From NCBI RefSeq assembly GCF_900461105.1, contig NZ_UFWZ01000001.1, positions 930,001-994,000 on the forward strand: a stretch of 64,000 bases of DNA. The letters are read 5' to 3'. Shown here piece after piece: positions 45,387 to 54,498 of the stretch (within the stretch, counting starts at the first letter, position 1; each line of letters opens with the position of its first letter). The translations under genes were made by a program, and so were the position numbers. Below the pieces are notes generated by a model that was not told the origin of the DNA, ran no database searches, and saw only the letters and a program-made list of their open reading frames with translations. Source of the stretch: Clostridium putrefaciens (lineage in GTDB: Bacteria; Bacillota; Clostridia; Clostridiales; Clostridiaceae).

Positions 45387-45815
45387 TTATAGTGTGTTTT
45401 TTAAGACTACAATTGTAACTATTACAAGCTTTGGACACATATTCGGAATAAGATTTTTTTTAGTGATTATTTCCATTTCATCAGGGTTGCTTAAATCATA
45501 GCCTAAAATTTCTTTACACTTAAGAGAAGGATATTTTTGTAAAAACTTTGATTTAAATTCCATTGACTTTTCAATAGCTTTATTTTTCTCATCAGTTGCA
45601 TGTGGCATATAGTGACCATACTTTAATCCAATTGCCATAAGTGCAGCTGTTACAGCACCACAGGTTTCAGCGCAAAACATTCCGCCACCAAAACAGGCAG
45701 TTACCTTTTTTGCTGTAACATCATCTAGATTAAGTTCATCTCTTATTTCACTTAAAACAATTTGAGAGCAGTCAAAGCCTTGACTAAAAAGAGTTAAAAC
45801 TTCTGTTTCATTCAT
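45387..45815 (-). CDS. C_GCAxxG_C_C-family redox protein
   Basis: Start set at 45815 (MNETEVL), which leaves the GGAGG site upstream. 142 residues with the spaced Cys signature: GFDCSQ, then CFGGGMFCAETCGAVTAALMAIG, then C near SLKCKEI and C near PNMCPK. Proteins of this family are membrane-free or weakly hydrophobic and thought to bind iron-sulfur or other redox cofactors. It lies on the strand of arsS and downstream of it, probably in the same transcript. Confidence 0.8.
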   Translation of the reverse strand: MNETEVLTLFSQGFDCSQIVLSEIRDELNLDDVTAKKVTACFGGGMFCAETCGAVTAALMAIGLKYGHYMPHATDEKNKAIEKSMEFKSKFLQKYPSLKCKEILGYDLSNPDEMEIITKKNLIPNMCPKLVIVTIVVLKNTL

Positions 45816-45862
45816 TTGTATAACCTCCATGGATAAATTTACGAATCTAAAAAATAACAGTA

Positions 45863-46846
45863 TTAATTATCAGTTGATCCACCGCAACTAGATCCACTAC
45901 CTGCGGTACAAGCATAACAATGGTTTTTAAACTTAATTTGCCTTTTATCAATCTTTTTACCTTTTAAATCTTCAATGGAGCTTATCCCATTTACTTTTAA
46001 ATCTAGGGCTTGGTTAAAATCACAATCATAAAGTTGTCCATCCCAAGATATAGATAGTTGATTTCTACACATCATGGATTTAAGTGTGGAAGTATTAAAA
46101 CTATTGTACAATCTTTTCATATAGCCTTTTGTATTATTGCTTTTTTCAAGGAATGATAAAAAGCGACCTACTGGGTTATTTGTAATAGTAAAAAGATTAT
46201 TAAAATCAATATTATATTTATCTTTTAAATTCTTTTTATACTCATTTTCCATAGCCAGCTGTGGTGGAGGTAGAAAAGCACCACTAGGATTATAAACTAA
46301 ATTTAATATTAGGTTATCCTTCATTCCATAGCCAAGGCTATTAAGCTTTTGTAGCATAGAAATAGAAGTATTAAATATACCATCACCACGTTGCTTATCT
46401 GTGTTCTTTTCAGTGTAGTAAGGTAATGAAGAAACAACTTCAACCTTATTTTTAGCATAAAATTCAGGTAAATCAGTGTAACCTTCTTTTGCTAAGATCA
46501 CGAGGTTTGTACGAACAATAACCTTAGCATCTAAATTACAGGCTTCTTTAACAAGCCACTTAAGGTTTGGATTCATTTCAGGAGCACCACCGGTTATGTC
46601 AAGTATAGTAAAATTATTTTCTTTAAATACCTGTAAACAATCTTTCATAGTGGATAAACTCATCATTTCCTTACGGTTTGGTCCAGCTGATACATGACAA
46701 TGCTTACATGAAAGATTACATAACCTTCCAATGTTTATTTGCATTATTTCTAGCTTGTCCTTTGTTAGAGAAAAATCTTTATTATCTACTTTAGTTGAGA
46801 ATTCGGGAATTTCATTTATTTCATCACATAAATTTTCACTTCTCAT
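45863..46846 (-). CDS. arsS: ArsS-type radical SAM enzyme (arsenosugar biosynthesis family)
   Basis: 327 residues. The radical SAM cluster is C43-x3-C47-x2-C50 (GRLCNLSCKHC); DITGGAPEMNP is the GGE-like motif. The C-terminus has C-x2-C motifs and the family's terminal pattern CYACTAGSGSSCGGS. In the characterised pathway ArsS turns dimethylated arsenic plus SAM into the dimethylarsinoyl-adenosine precursor of arsenosugars. Some family members use selenocysteine at the tail; here all are Cys codons. The usual partner ArsM is not in the window. Confidence 0.88.
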   Translation of the reverse strand: MRSENLCDEINEIPEFSTKVDNKDFSLTKDKLEIMQINIGRLCNLSCKHCHVSAGPNRKEMMSLSTMKDCLQVFKENNFTILDITGGAPEMNPNLKWLVKEACNLDAKVIVRTNLVILAKEGYTDLPEFYAKNKVEVVSSLPYYTEKNTDKQRGDGIFNTSISMLQKLNSLGYGMKDNLILNLVYNPSGAFLPPPQLAMENEYKKNLKDKYNIDFNNLFTITNNPVGRFLSFLEKSNNTKGYMKRLYNSFNTSTLKSMMCRNQLSISWDGQLYDCDFNQALDLKVNGISSIEDLKGKKIDKRQIKFKNHCYACTAGSGSSCGGSTDN

Positions 46847-46941
46847 AAAACTTCACTTCTTTCATAAAACCTTATTTTAAACTTTTAACAATATTATTTA
46901 AGATACTAAGATTTTAATAACTTAAAGTTAAATCATCATAT

Positions 46942-47274
46942 TTAAAACTCTAAATTTTTAGCAATATTTTTCATTTGTATGCCATGAACAAGGGTAGCAC
47001 CACCACGGATTGCTGCTGCCACATGAATAGCCTCTGTCATTTGTTCTTGATCAACTCCCTTTTCAAGGCAACCTTCAGTATAGGAATCAATACAATATGG
47101 GCATTGTATGGCGTGTGATACTGCAAGAGCTATAAGCGATTTTTCTCTGGCTGTTAATGCACCTTCTGCAAAGACCTCTCCGTAATATGACATGAATTTT
47201 TCCCATAAACCAGGAGCATTTTCACCTATGGTTCCGAATTTTGCTAAATCATCTGGATTGTAGTAAGTATTCAT
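46942..47274 (-). CDS. Carboxymuconolactone-decarboxylase/AhpD-like CxxC protein of the arsenosugar locus
   Basis: 110 residues, AhpD-like fold: LTAREKSLIALAVSHAIQCPYCIDSYTEGCLEKG with the redox-active CPYC, then AIHVAAAIRGGATLVHG. A peroxidase-like protein of exactly this type commonly accompanies arsS. It is on the same strand 95 bases upstream of arsS and carries a GGAGA site. A role in handling oxidised arsenic or peroxide has been proposed by association only. Confidence 0.85.
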   Translation of the reverse strand: MNTYYNPDDLAKFGTIGENAPGLWEKFMSYYGEVFAEGALTAREKSLIALAVSHAIQCPYCIDSYTEGCLEKGVDQEQMTEAIHVAAAIRGGATLVHGIQMKNIAKNLEF

Positions 47275-47591
47275 TTTAATCTCTCCTTAATATGTAATAT
47301 TATTTTTATTGTAGCTTGTGTGATATTATAAAAAGTTTTAAAAATATTATCATGAATATTTTTAAATTGAAAAGATTTGAATATATAATCGTAATTGTTA
47401 TGATTATATGAATTATTTTAACATATTAAAATGATTAAAACGTAGAATAACTTACATATTGTGATGGTATAGGAAATTTAAATAAGTAATTAATATTTAT
47501 CAGTTTTATCTATTTGATATAATCTATAAATTAGGATATATTTAAACGGATATTAGATATTTTCAGTGTGTAAGGAAATTTTGTGCTAACT

Positions 47592-47732
47592 TTTATCCGA
47601 TGGCTACCATTCGTAACACTCATATCTCTTCAAGGTGGGGGATGACAGCTGCTACGCCCCTGGATAAGTTATTCTAAGAATATGTATTCATTATAAGCAA
47701 ACTACACCTGAGTCTAAGAATCACTTGATATA
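47592..47732 (-). repeat. Structured dispersed repeat, copy B
   Basis: It aligns with copy A (36233-36386) along its whole length, with an ~11-base gap and a weaker hairpin (one arm has GATGACAGC where copy A has GTGTTACGGAT). The tail, GCAAACT-CACCTGAGTCTAAGAATCACTTGATATA as split across 47696-47732, is almost identical. It lies in the divergent intergenic region between the AhpD-like gene and the TIGR04282-type gene. No open frame or transposase is associated. Confidence 0.75.
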
Positions 47733-47798
47733 AGGATTATCATTTAAGATTCATGCTGAATTCTATTTTTTATTGAATTTTTGTAAGGGTGGGGAACT

Positions 47799-48497
47799 AT
47801 GAAGGAAGCTGTTATAATTTTTACAAGAGTGCCATTACCAGGAGAAACAAAAACTAGATTAGAAGATACTTTAACAAAAAATCAATGTGCAAAGCTTCAT
47901 GAATGTTTTTTAAAAGATATCTATTCTATCTTAAAAGATATTAAAAAAGATATATTTATTTTTTATACTCCAATAGGTAAAGAGGAATTACTGAAAAATA
48001 TTTTAGGTGAGGGAATTAATTCTTATCCTCAAAGAGGAAATAATCTTGGAGAAAGAATGTACAATGCTATTTCACTGATTTTACAAATGGGTTATAAATC
48101 ATGTTTGTTAATAGGATCAGATATTCCAGAGATAAAAAAAGAATATTTAGAAGAGGGTTTTCACTTGTTAGAAAACAATAATATTGTACTAGGGCCTACA
48201 ATTGATGGTGGGTACTATATGGTTGGAATGAAAAAACCACATAAGGAAGTATTTGAAAAGATAACTTACGGACAGGGAAATGTAATAGAAAATACTTTAA
48301 ATAAGGCTAGAGCATCTTTGCTTAAATGTGGAATTGCAAAGACTTGTGCTGATATAGATACTGGAGAGGATCTTAAGGTATTAATAAGTAAAATTTACAA
48401 TAAGGAAGAGCTATTTTGTTATAATACAATAGATTTTTTAAAGGACTTTAAATTAAATGGGGAAGATTGTGAGGAAATAACTTATGATAGAGCTTAA
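47799..48497 (+). CDS. TIGR04282-type glycosyltransferase (arsenosugar locus)
   Basis: 232 residues, nucleotide-sugar/nucleotidyl-transferase fold: AVIIFTRVPLPGETKTRL at the N-terminus, GNNLGERMYNAI, LIGSDIPEI (metal-binding Asp) and LGPTIDGGYYMVGM. This DUF2064/TIGR04282 family is a regular companion of ArsS. It begins the plus-strand half of a divergent locus and overlaps the next gene by 14 bases. Sugar transfer to an arsenic-containing nucleoside product is the proposed role from genomic context. Confidence 0.85.
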   Translation: MKEAVIIFTRVPLPGETKTRLEDTLTKNQCAKLHECFLKDIYSILKDIKKDIFIFYTPIGKEELLKNILGEGINSYPQRGNNLGERMYNAISLILQMGYKSCLLIGSDIPEIKKEYLEEGFHLLENNNIVLGPTIDGGYYMVGMKKPHKEVFEKITYGQGNVIENTLNKARASLLKCGIAKTCADIDTGEDLKVLISKIYNKEELFCYNTIDFLKDFKLNGEDCEEITYDRA

Positions 48498-49494
48498 AGA
48501 TTTAGAAAGATATGCAAAAGAAAGTTTACTTAAAACTGAGTTGAAAATTCCAAAAGAAAGTGAGATAGTATTTTCTGTTTTAGGAAAAGGAGAATATAAT
48601 ATAAATTATTTATTTTCACATCCTTTTACAGGAGAAAAACTTGTGCTACGTCTGAATACTAAAAGTCAAATACATCTAGATAATCAAATCGAGTATGAGT
48701 ACAAAACACTAGAATTACTAGAAAAAAGTAAGAGAACGCCTAAACCTTTATATGTAGATTCAACTCGCAGTATCCTACCTTATGGAATCTTAGTAATGGA
48801 GTATCTACCTGGTAGAGCTCTTAGTTATAGCACTGATTTAGAAATTGCTGCAAGGTGTTTAGGGGATATTCATAGTATTAATTTACCTATAAATAATCAT
48901 TTAATTAAACCAAAAGACCCCCTAGTAGCAATTGTTGATGAATGTATTGAAATGTCTTTAGTATATCTAAAATCAAATCTTGCAGATCATAATGTTAAGG
49001 AGATAATATTAAACATTACTGAAAAGGCAAAGGATCTTGTATTAAAAAGAAATTTACCTGTAACTAGGAGATGTCTAATTAATACAGAATTAAATTCAGG
49101 TAATTTTTTAATAAATGGCGAGAGGAAGGGTAATTACATAATTGATTGGGAAAAGCCAATTTTAGGAGAGCCAGAACAAGATTTAGGTCATTTTCTTGCA
49201 CCCACAACTACATTTTGGAAAACAGATGTGATTTTAACAAGAGAAGAAATAGATTTTTTTGTTAAGGCATATATAAATAGGGTATCAGATAATTTCGATA
49301 CAGAATATATTGAAGAAAAATTAAATTACTACTTGGCTATTACATGTTTAAGGGGTATAACTTGGTGTTCTATGGCTTTTATAGAATATCAAAATCCGGA
49401 TAAACTTATTAGAAATGAATTTACATATAATAAAATTAAAAAATATTTAGAAATAGATTTTTTAAATAACATAATGAAGAGTTATTTCATTTAA
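48484..49494 (+). CDS. APH-like phosphotransferase with altered catalytic loop
   Basis: 336 residues with the aminoglycoside-phosphotransferase fold: GEYNINYLFSHP, LRLNTKSQ (ATP lysine region), VMEYLPGR hinge. The catalytic loop normally H-x-D-x4-N reads N-T-E-LNSG-N (LINTELNSGN). The metal-binding DFG-like IIDWE is kept. Replacement of the catalytic Asp by Glu and the His by Asn suggests altered or lost kinase activity. It is locked between two glycosyltransferase genes of the arsenosugar type, so a role in that pathway rather than antibiotic resistance is likely. Confidence 0.75.
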   Translation: MIELKDLERYAKESLLKTELKIPKESEIVFSVLGKGEYNINYLFSHPFTGEKLVLRLNTKSQIHLDNQIEYEYKTLELLEKSKRTPKPLYVDSTRSILPYGILVMEYLPGRALSYSTDLEIAARCLGDIHSINLPINNHLIKPKDPLVAIVDECIEMSLVYLKSNLADHNVKEIILNITEKAKDLVLKRNLPVTRRCLINTELNSGNFLINGERKGNYIIDWEKPILGEPEQDLGHFLAPTTTFWKTDVILTREEIDFFVKAYINRVSDNFDTEYIEEKLNYYLAITCLRGITWCSMAFIEYQNPDKLIRNEFTYNKIKKYLEIDFLNNIMKSYFI

Positions 49495-49534
49495 ATTTAA
49501 ACAAATATTTAGAAGAATAAGCTGAGGTGGTAAA

Positions 49535-50203
49535 ATGAAGTTATCTATAATTATTCCAATTTTTAATGAAATTGATAAAATTGAAATGCTGCTCTCTAAT
49601 ATTGCTAATATAAAGGGAGATTTTGAAGTTTTATTTGCTGATGGTGGAAGTGAAGATGGCACCCTCTTGGCTATTGGAAAAAGATATAGGATAATACACT
49701 CTGAAAAAGGAAGAGCTATACAAATGAACACAGCAGCAAAACAAAGTAGTGGAGATGTACTTCTTTTTTTGCATTGCGATAGCCTTTTACCAGAAGATGC
49801 CCTTACTGAAATTGAAGGTATATTAGACAAAGGGTTTGATGTTGGGTGCTTTAGACTTAGATTTAATTCAAATCATATTTTAATGAAGTGTTGCGGGGTT
49901 TTATCAAACCTTCGTGTTAAATATAGACATATTGCCTTTGGAGATCAAGGGATATTTTTAAAAAGAGAAGTTTTTGAAAAAGTAGGTGGATTTGAAGATT
50001 TACCACTTATGGAGGATTATAAGCTCTCTATGATTTTAAAGGGTAGATACAAAATTGGACAAACAAATGGGAAAATTATTACATCGGATAGAAGATTTAT
50101 AGAAGGTGGAATTTTATCTACTATGTTGAAGATGCAAAGGCTACAATATATGTTTCGTAAAGGTGTGGATATAAATATTATTGCTTCAATGTATAGGCAT
50201 TAA
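49535..50203 (+). CDS. TIGR04283-type family 2 glycosyltransferase (arsenosugar locus)
   Basis: 222 residues, GT-A fold: LSIIIPIFNEIDKIE (nucleotide binding), DGGSEDGT, FLHCDSLLP (DxD-like HCDS), FGDQGIFLKREVFEKVGGF and the acceptor-side MEDYKL. It belongs to the arsenosugar-associated TIGR04283 group. With the two genes upstream it forms a compact operon ending at a terminator. No membrane anchor is visible. Confidence 0.87.
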   Translation: MKLSIIIPIFNEIDKIEMLLSNIANIKGDFEVLFADGGSEDGTLLAIGKRYRIIHSEKGRAIQMNTAAKQSSGDVLLFLHCDSLLPEDALTEIEGILDKGFDVGCFRLRFNSNHILMKCCGVLSNLRVKYRHIAFGDQGIFLKREVFEKVGGFEDLPLMEDYKLSMILKGRYKIGQTNGKIITSDRRFIEGGILSTMLKMQRLQYMFRKGVDINIIASMYRH

Positions 50204-50211
50204 GTCTTAGA

Positions 50212-50237
50212 AGTCATAAAATGGTTTATGGCTTTTT
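50212..50237 (+). terminator. Intrinsic terminator of the glycosyltransferase operon
   Basis: AGTCATAAA (50212-50220) pairs with TTTATGGCT (50225-50233), one G-U, followed by TTTTT. Confidence 0.8.
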
Positions 50238-50416
50238 ATTATTGAAAGATTAAAAGAAGCCAGAAAATGTGTGGATATAAGCTGATTAATAGTGGGTATT
50301 TGTTCCTAAAGATATATACTACGTCTACATGGTAGTCATAGGATAAAAATTGTACTATAATATGAGTATTGTAGAATAAGTCACATTTTATTCATGAAAG
50401 GGTAGGTAAAGATAAA

Positions 50417-51781
50417 ATGTATATTATAATTGTAGGAGCTGGGAAGGTTGGATATACTTTAGCTAAACATTTATCTGAAGAGGGAAATGATGTTATGGTT
50501 ATTGATAAGAATCCCGAAGTGCTTAAAAAGGCTACTGATAGTCTTGATGTAATGTGTATAAAAGGTAATGGTACAAGAGTGAATGTACTTAAAGAATCTG
50601 AGGTGGAAAGAGCAGACGTAATCATTGCAGTTACTGATAGTGATGAGAGGAATGCTCTTTGTTCTTTAGCTGCAAAGAGGCTAGGTGCAAAACATACTAT
50701 TGCAAGAATTAGAGATCCTGAGTATGCAGAGGAACTTTCAATGTTAAAAGATGAGCTTGGTATTGAAATGATTATAAACCCAGAAAAGGAAGCTGCAATG
50801 GAAATTGCACAGCTTATAAAGTTCCCATCTGTATCTAGTATAGAAACCTTTGCAAATGGCATGGCTGACTTAGTTAGTTTTAGACTTTTAAAGGGTGATT
50901 CTATTGTAAATAAAGCTATATATGATATAAATTTAAAAAGGTGTTCTGTGCTATTTTGTGCAGTAGAAAGAAATGATAAGGTGTTAATACCTACAGGTGA
51001 TTTTGTACTTAAAGCTAATGATAAAGTTTATGTTATAGGAGATCATACTAATATAACATCATTCTTACAACACCTTGGTAAGTATCAAAAGAAAGTTAAA
51101 AATGTAATGATAATAGGTGGAGGTAGGATAAGTTACTATCTTGTGAAATTAATTAATAAAGTTGGAGCAAAAATAAAGATAATAGAAAAAGATTATAATA
51201 AATGTGAAGAATTAAATGAATTAATACCAGAGGCTATTATAATCCATGGTGATGGAACTGAAGAAGAGCTATTAGAATCTGAAAATTTAAACGAAACGGA
51301 TGTATTTATAGCTTTAACTGATAGGGACGAAGAAAATATAGTGTCATCTCTTTTTGCTTTAAATGCAAGGGTACATAATGTAATAACCAAGGTAACACGT
51401 GTAAATTATAGCAATATAGTTAAAAAGGTTGGAGTTGAAAGTGTTATAAGTCCTAAAATGATTACGGCCAATAAAATAATAAAATATGTAAGAGGACTTA
51501 AAAGTAAAGATGGAAACTTTATTGAAAATTTATATAAGATAGTAGGGGAAAAAGCTGAAGCTTTAGAATTCGTAGCAAGTAGTAATACTAGGTGCAAAAA
51601 TGTTCCTTTAAAAGATATAAAGATTAAAAAGGGTGTATTAATTGCGGCTATAGTTAGAAATCATAAGATAATAATTCCTGGAGGAAATGATATTATTAAA
51701 GTTAATGACAGTGTAATTATAGTAACAGAAAGACATAATGTAATGGGAATAAACGATATACTCCTTGAGGGAGGACTCTAA
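50417..51781 (+). CDS. trkA: TrkA, NAD-binding regulatory subunit of K+ uptake
   Basis: 454 residues in two RCK repeats. Each has an N-terminal Rossmann half (IIVGAGKVGYTLAKHL at residue 3; VMIIGGGRISYYLVKLI near 231) and a C-terminal TrkA-C half. In clostridia it gates the TrkH channel in response to nucleotides. It ends one base before the trkH start. An AAAGGGTAGG site precedes the ATG. Confidence 0.93.
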   Translation: MYIIIVGAGKVGYTLAKHLSEEGNDVMVIDKNPEVLKKATDSLDVMCIKGNGTRVNVLKESEVERADVIIAVTDSDERNALCSLAAKRLGAKHTIARIRDPEYAEELSMLKDELGIEMIINPEKEAAMEIAQLIKFPSVSSIETFANGMADLVSFRLLKGDSIVNKAIYDINLKRCSVLFCAVERNDKVLIPTGDFVLKANDKVYVIGDHTNITSFLQHLGKYQKKVKNVMIIGGGRISYYLVKLINKVGAKIKIIEKDYNKCEELNELIPEAIIIHGDGTEEELLESENLNETDVFIALTDRDEENIVSSLFALNARVHNVITKVTRVNYSNIVKKVGVESVISPKMITANKIIKYVRGLKSKDGNFIENLYKIVGEKAEALEFVASSNTRCKNVPLKDIKIKKGVLIAAIVRNHKIIIPGGNDIIKVNDSVIIVTERHNVMGINDILLEGGL

Positions 51782-51782
51782 T

Positions 51783-53225
51783 ATGAACTACCTAATGGTA
51801 CTAAAGGTACTTGGAAATGTTATAAAATATGAAGCATTGGTTATGATATTGCCACTTATTGTGTCCGTATATTACGGTGGTGGTGATACTAATAGTTTTA
51901 TTGTAACTATTATAATAATGTTAGTTATGGGTATATTTATGTCTTCAATAAATCCTAAGAAAAAAGGATTTTATGCTAAGGATGGATTTTTAGCTGTTGC
52001 TATATGTTGGGTTGCTATATCCATTTTTGGAGCCCTTCCATTTTATATAAGCGGATCAATACCTTCCTTTGTGGACTGTATATTTGAGACAGTATCAGGA
52101 TTTACCACTACAGGTGCAACTATTTTACAAGAGGTGGAATCTCTTCCTAAAGGTATTTTATTTTGGCGGAGTTTTACACATTGGATAGGTGGTATGGGGA
52201 TTTTGATATTTACCTTAGCACTTATGCCATCTATTGGGGGAAATACTATACATTTATTAAGGGCGGAAAGTCCAGGTCCATCTCCAGGTAAGGTTGTTCC
52301 TAGGATAAAACAGACTGCTAAGATAATGTATTTAATATATCTTGTTATGACAATAATTCAAATAGTATTACTTTTATTTGCAGGCCTCAATTTTTATGAT
52401 GCTTTAGTTCATGCATTTGGTACAGCAGGTACAGGAGGATTTTCTAATATGAATAGCAGCGTTGGTGCTTATGATAATGTTTATGTGGAAGTTATTATAA
52501 CTATATTTATGTTGCTTTTTGGAGTTAATTTCACGGTATATTTTCATCTTATTACAGGAAATATAAAGCAAGCTTTTAAAAATGAAGAGGTAAAGTATTA
52601 TTTTTTAATAGTATTTGCTGCTATGATTATAATAGCCTTTAATATTAAAGGATTAAATGGGGATTCTTTATTGACATCTTTTAGGCAGTCTTCATTTCAA
52701 GTTGCGTCAATTGTTACAACTACAGGTTATGCTACAACAAACTTTGATCTTTGGCCCACGCTTAGTAAGTCCATTTTAGCACTACTAATGCTTACAGGAT
52801 GTTGCGCAGGGTCTACTGGTGGGGGAATTAAAACTGTGCGTATAGTGCTTTTATTTAAGGCTATAAAGCGGGATATAAATAAAATAATTCACCCAAGGAT
52901 AGTTAATTCAGTAAAGCTTGATGGCAAAGTAGTTGATGATAAAGTCATATCAGAGGTAGGAATATTTATATTTGCCTACATGGCAATTATTGTAATAGCG
53001 TTGATGATTGTATCTATAGACGGAATGGATCTTGAGAGCACAGTTACATCAGTGTTTGCAACTATGGGTAACATAGGACCAGGATTTAAAGTGGTAGGAC
53101 CTATAGGTAACTTTAGTAGCTTTTCACCACTTAGCAAAATAGTCTTTTCATTTTGTATGTTAGCGGGAAGACTTGAAATATATCCAATGTTACTTATACT
53201 AAGACCATCTATGTGGAAGAGTTAG
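51783..53225 (+). CDS. trkH: TrkH, K+-translocating membrane subunit
   Basis: ATG 51783 is preferred, eight bases after GAGGGAGG. The 480-residue protein has about ten membrane helices and four pore-loop repeats with filter-like motifs (SGFTTTGAT, GTAGTGGFSN, VTTTGYATTNF, ATMGNIGPG). The signature CCAGSTGGGIKTVR is typical of TrkH. It is co-transcribed with trkA and imports potassium driven by the membrane potential. Confidence 0.94.
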   Translation: MNYLMVLKVLGNVIKYEALVMILPLIVSVYYGGGDTNSFIVTIIIMLVMGIFMSSINPKKKGFYAKDGFLAVAICWVAISIFGALPFYISGSIPSFVDCIFETVSGFTTTGATILQEVESLPKGILFWRSFTHWIGGMGILIFTLALMPSIGGNTIHLLRAESPGPSPGKVVPRIKQTAKIMYLIYLVMTIIQIVLLLFAGLNFYDALVHAFGTAGTGGFSNMNSSVGAYDNVYVEVIITIFMLLFGVNFTVYFHLITGNIKQAFKNEEVKYYFLIVFAAMIIIAFNIKGLNGDSLLTSFRQSSFQVASIVTTTGYATTNFDLWPTLSKSILALLMLTGCCAGSTGGGIKTVRIVLLFKAIKRDINKIIHPRIVNSVKLDGKVVDDKVISEVGIFIFAYMAIIVIALMIVSIDGMDLESTVTSVFATMGNIGPGFKVVGPIGNFSSFSPLSKIVFSFCMLAGRLEIYPMLLILRPSMWKS

Positions 53226-53302
53226 TTATAATATTATTCACTAAAAGGTTAATATTCTTTTGTAAAAATAAATACTAATAATAAATATTTAGAGGTGAAG
53301 GA

Positions 53303-54352
53303 ATGGGAAAAGTATGTCATGTAAATGATGAAAGTTTTTTCTTAAGCAAAACTAATACAGATCAATTAAAAGGTGTAGCTATATTACTTGTTATATTAGG
53401 CCATATGGGCATTATAAGCTATGCCGGTGCATATGGGGTTGGCATATTTTTGGTGCTATCTGGGTTTGGATTAACTCAGTCATATTTGAAAAGTGGTACC
53501 GAAAACTTTATTAGAAAGAGAATTAATAAGATAATAATTCCTTACATGATAATAACCTTAATTTGGTTTGCTATTGAAAAGTTAAGGTTTGGTACATCGT
53601 ATTCAGTCAAGCATACAATTAAAACTTTAATTGGACTAAATGCTCAATCTCCATTAGATGCAAGTATGTGGTATGTTACATTTTTGATTTATTGGTATAT
53701 AGCATTTTATCTAATATTTAGTTTGCCACAAAGAAACTTTATTAAAGTTATTTCAATTTTTGTAACATCTTATTTGATTTATAAACATGCATTTTTATTT
53801 ACAAGCGCAACAGGGGTGTCTTTATATGTAATAGAATTTCCTATTGGGGTTTTGATTGGGATTTTGTATGATAAGTTTAAAGGGTATAAAGCTAAACATT
53901 ATAAGATGATTCTATGTATAGTATGCATAATTTCTGGCTTATTATTTAAATATTATTTTAAGTACATACTAGAGGGTGGTTATTCTAAGTCAATATTTTT
54001 TTGTACAGTGTTCACTATAACATTCATAGGTTTAATGTCTTATTATAAAAACCTTTTTATAAATATATTCTTAAATGGTTTCAAAGAAATTGGACAAGTA
54101 TCTTATGAAATGTATCTTTTAGAGTATGTATTTTTAACAAAGTACTTTAAGATATTTAAATTTATAAATAATGATTTTTTGAGATGTATATCTTTTATAA
54201 TTACGATGATAGTATTAGGAAAATTGATGAAAGCATTGATAAATTACATAAAAGTATTAATTGATTATATGATTAATTTATTCACTAAAAGGTTAAAGAA
54301 ATTTAAAATAATAAAAAGTATAGGTTTTAATATATTTAAATTTACAAAGTAA
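53303..54352 (+). CDS. Acyltransferase family 3 membrane protein
   Basis: 349 residues with about ten membrane helices. The N-terminus carries LKGVAILLVILGHMG with the catalytic-type His of OatA/Acyl_transf_3 enzymes, then SGFGLTQSYLKSG, RKRINKIIIPY and MWYVTFLIYWY. Such proteins O-acetylate or succinylate cell-surface sugars or lipids. No SGNH domain is attached. Single gene between terminators; substrate unknown. Confidence 0.82.
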   Translation: MGKVCHVNDESFFLSKTNTDQLKGVAILLVILGHMGIISYAGAYGVGIFLVLSGFGLTQSYLKSGTENFIRKRINKIIIPYMIITLIWFAIEKLRFGTSYSVKHTIKTLIGLNAQSPLDASMWYVTFLIYWYIAFYLIFSLPQRNFIKVISIFVTSYLIYKHAFLFTSATGVSLYVIEFPIGVLIGILYDKFKGYKAKHYKMILCIVCIISGLLFKYYFKYILEGGYSKSIFFCTVFTITFIGLMSYYKNLFINIFLNGFKEIGQVSYEMYLLEYVFLTKYFKIFKFINNDFLRCISFIITMIVLGKLMKALINYIKVLIDYMINLFTKRLKKFKIIKSIGFNIFKFTK

Positions 54353-54355
54353 AAT

Positions 54356-54385
54356 AAAAAAGACATCATAAAAGGTGTCTTTTTT
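54356..54385 (+). terminator. Intrinsic terminator after the acyltransferase gene
   Basis: AAAAAGACATC pairs with GGTGTCTTTTTT across ATAAAA. Confidence 0.87.
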
Positions 54386-54498
54386 GTGGTTAAATATGAA
54401 CGAATTCAAAATTATATAAATGATTATGAACTATTTTGAATGAAAGTGATTGATTTATTTTTATGATAGATGTAATATGTAATTAGGAAGTGATAGAG

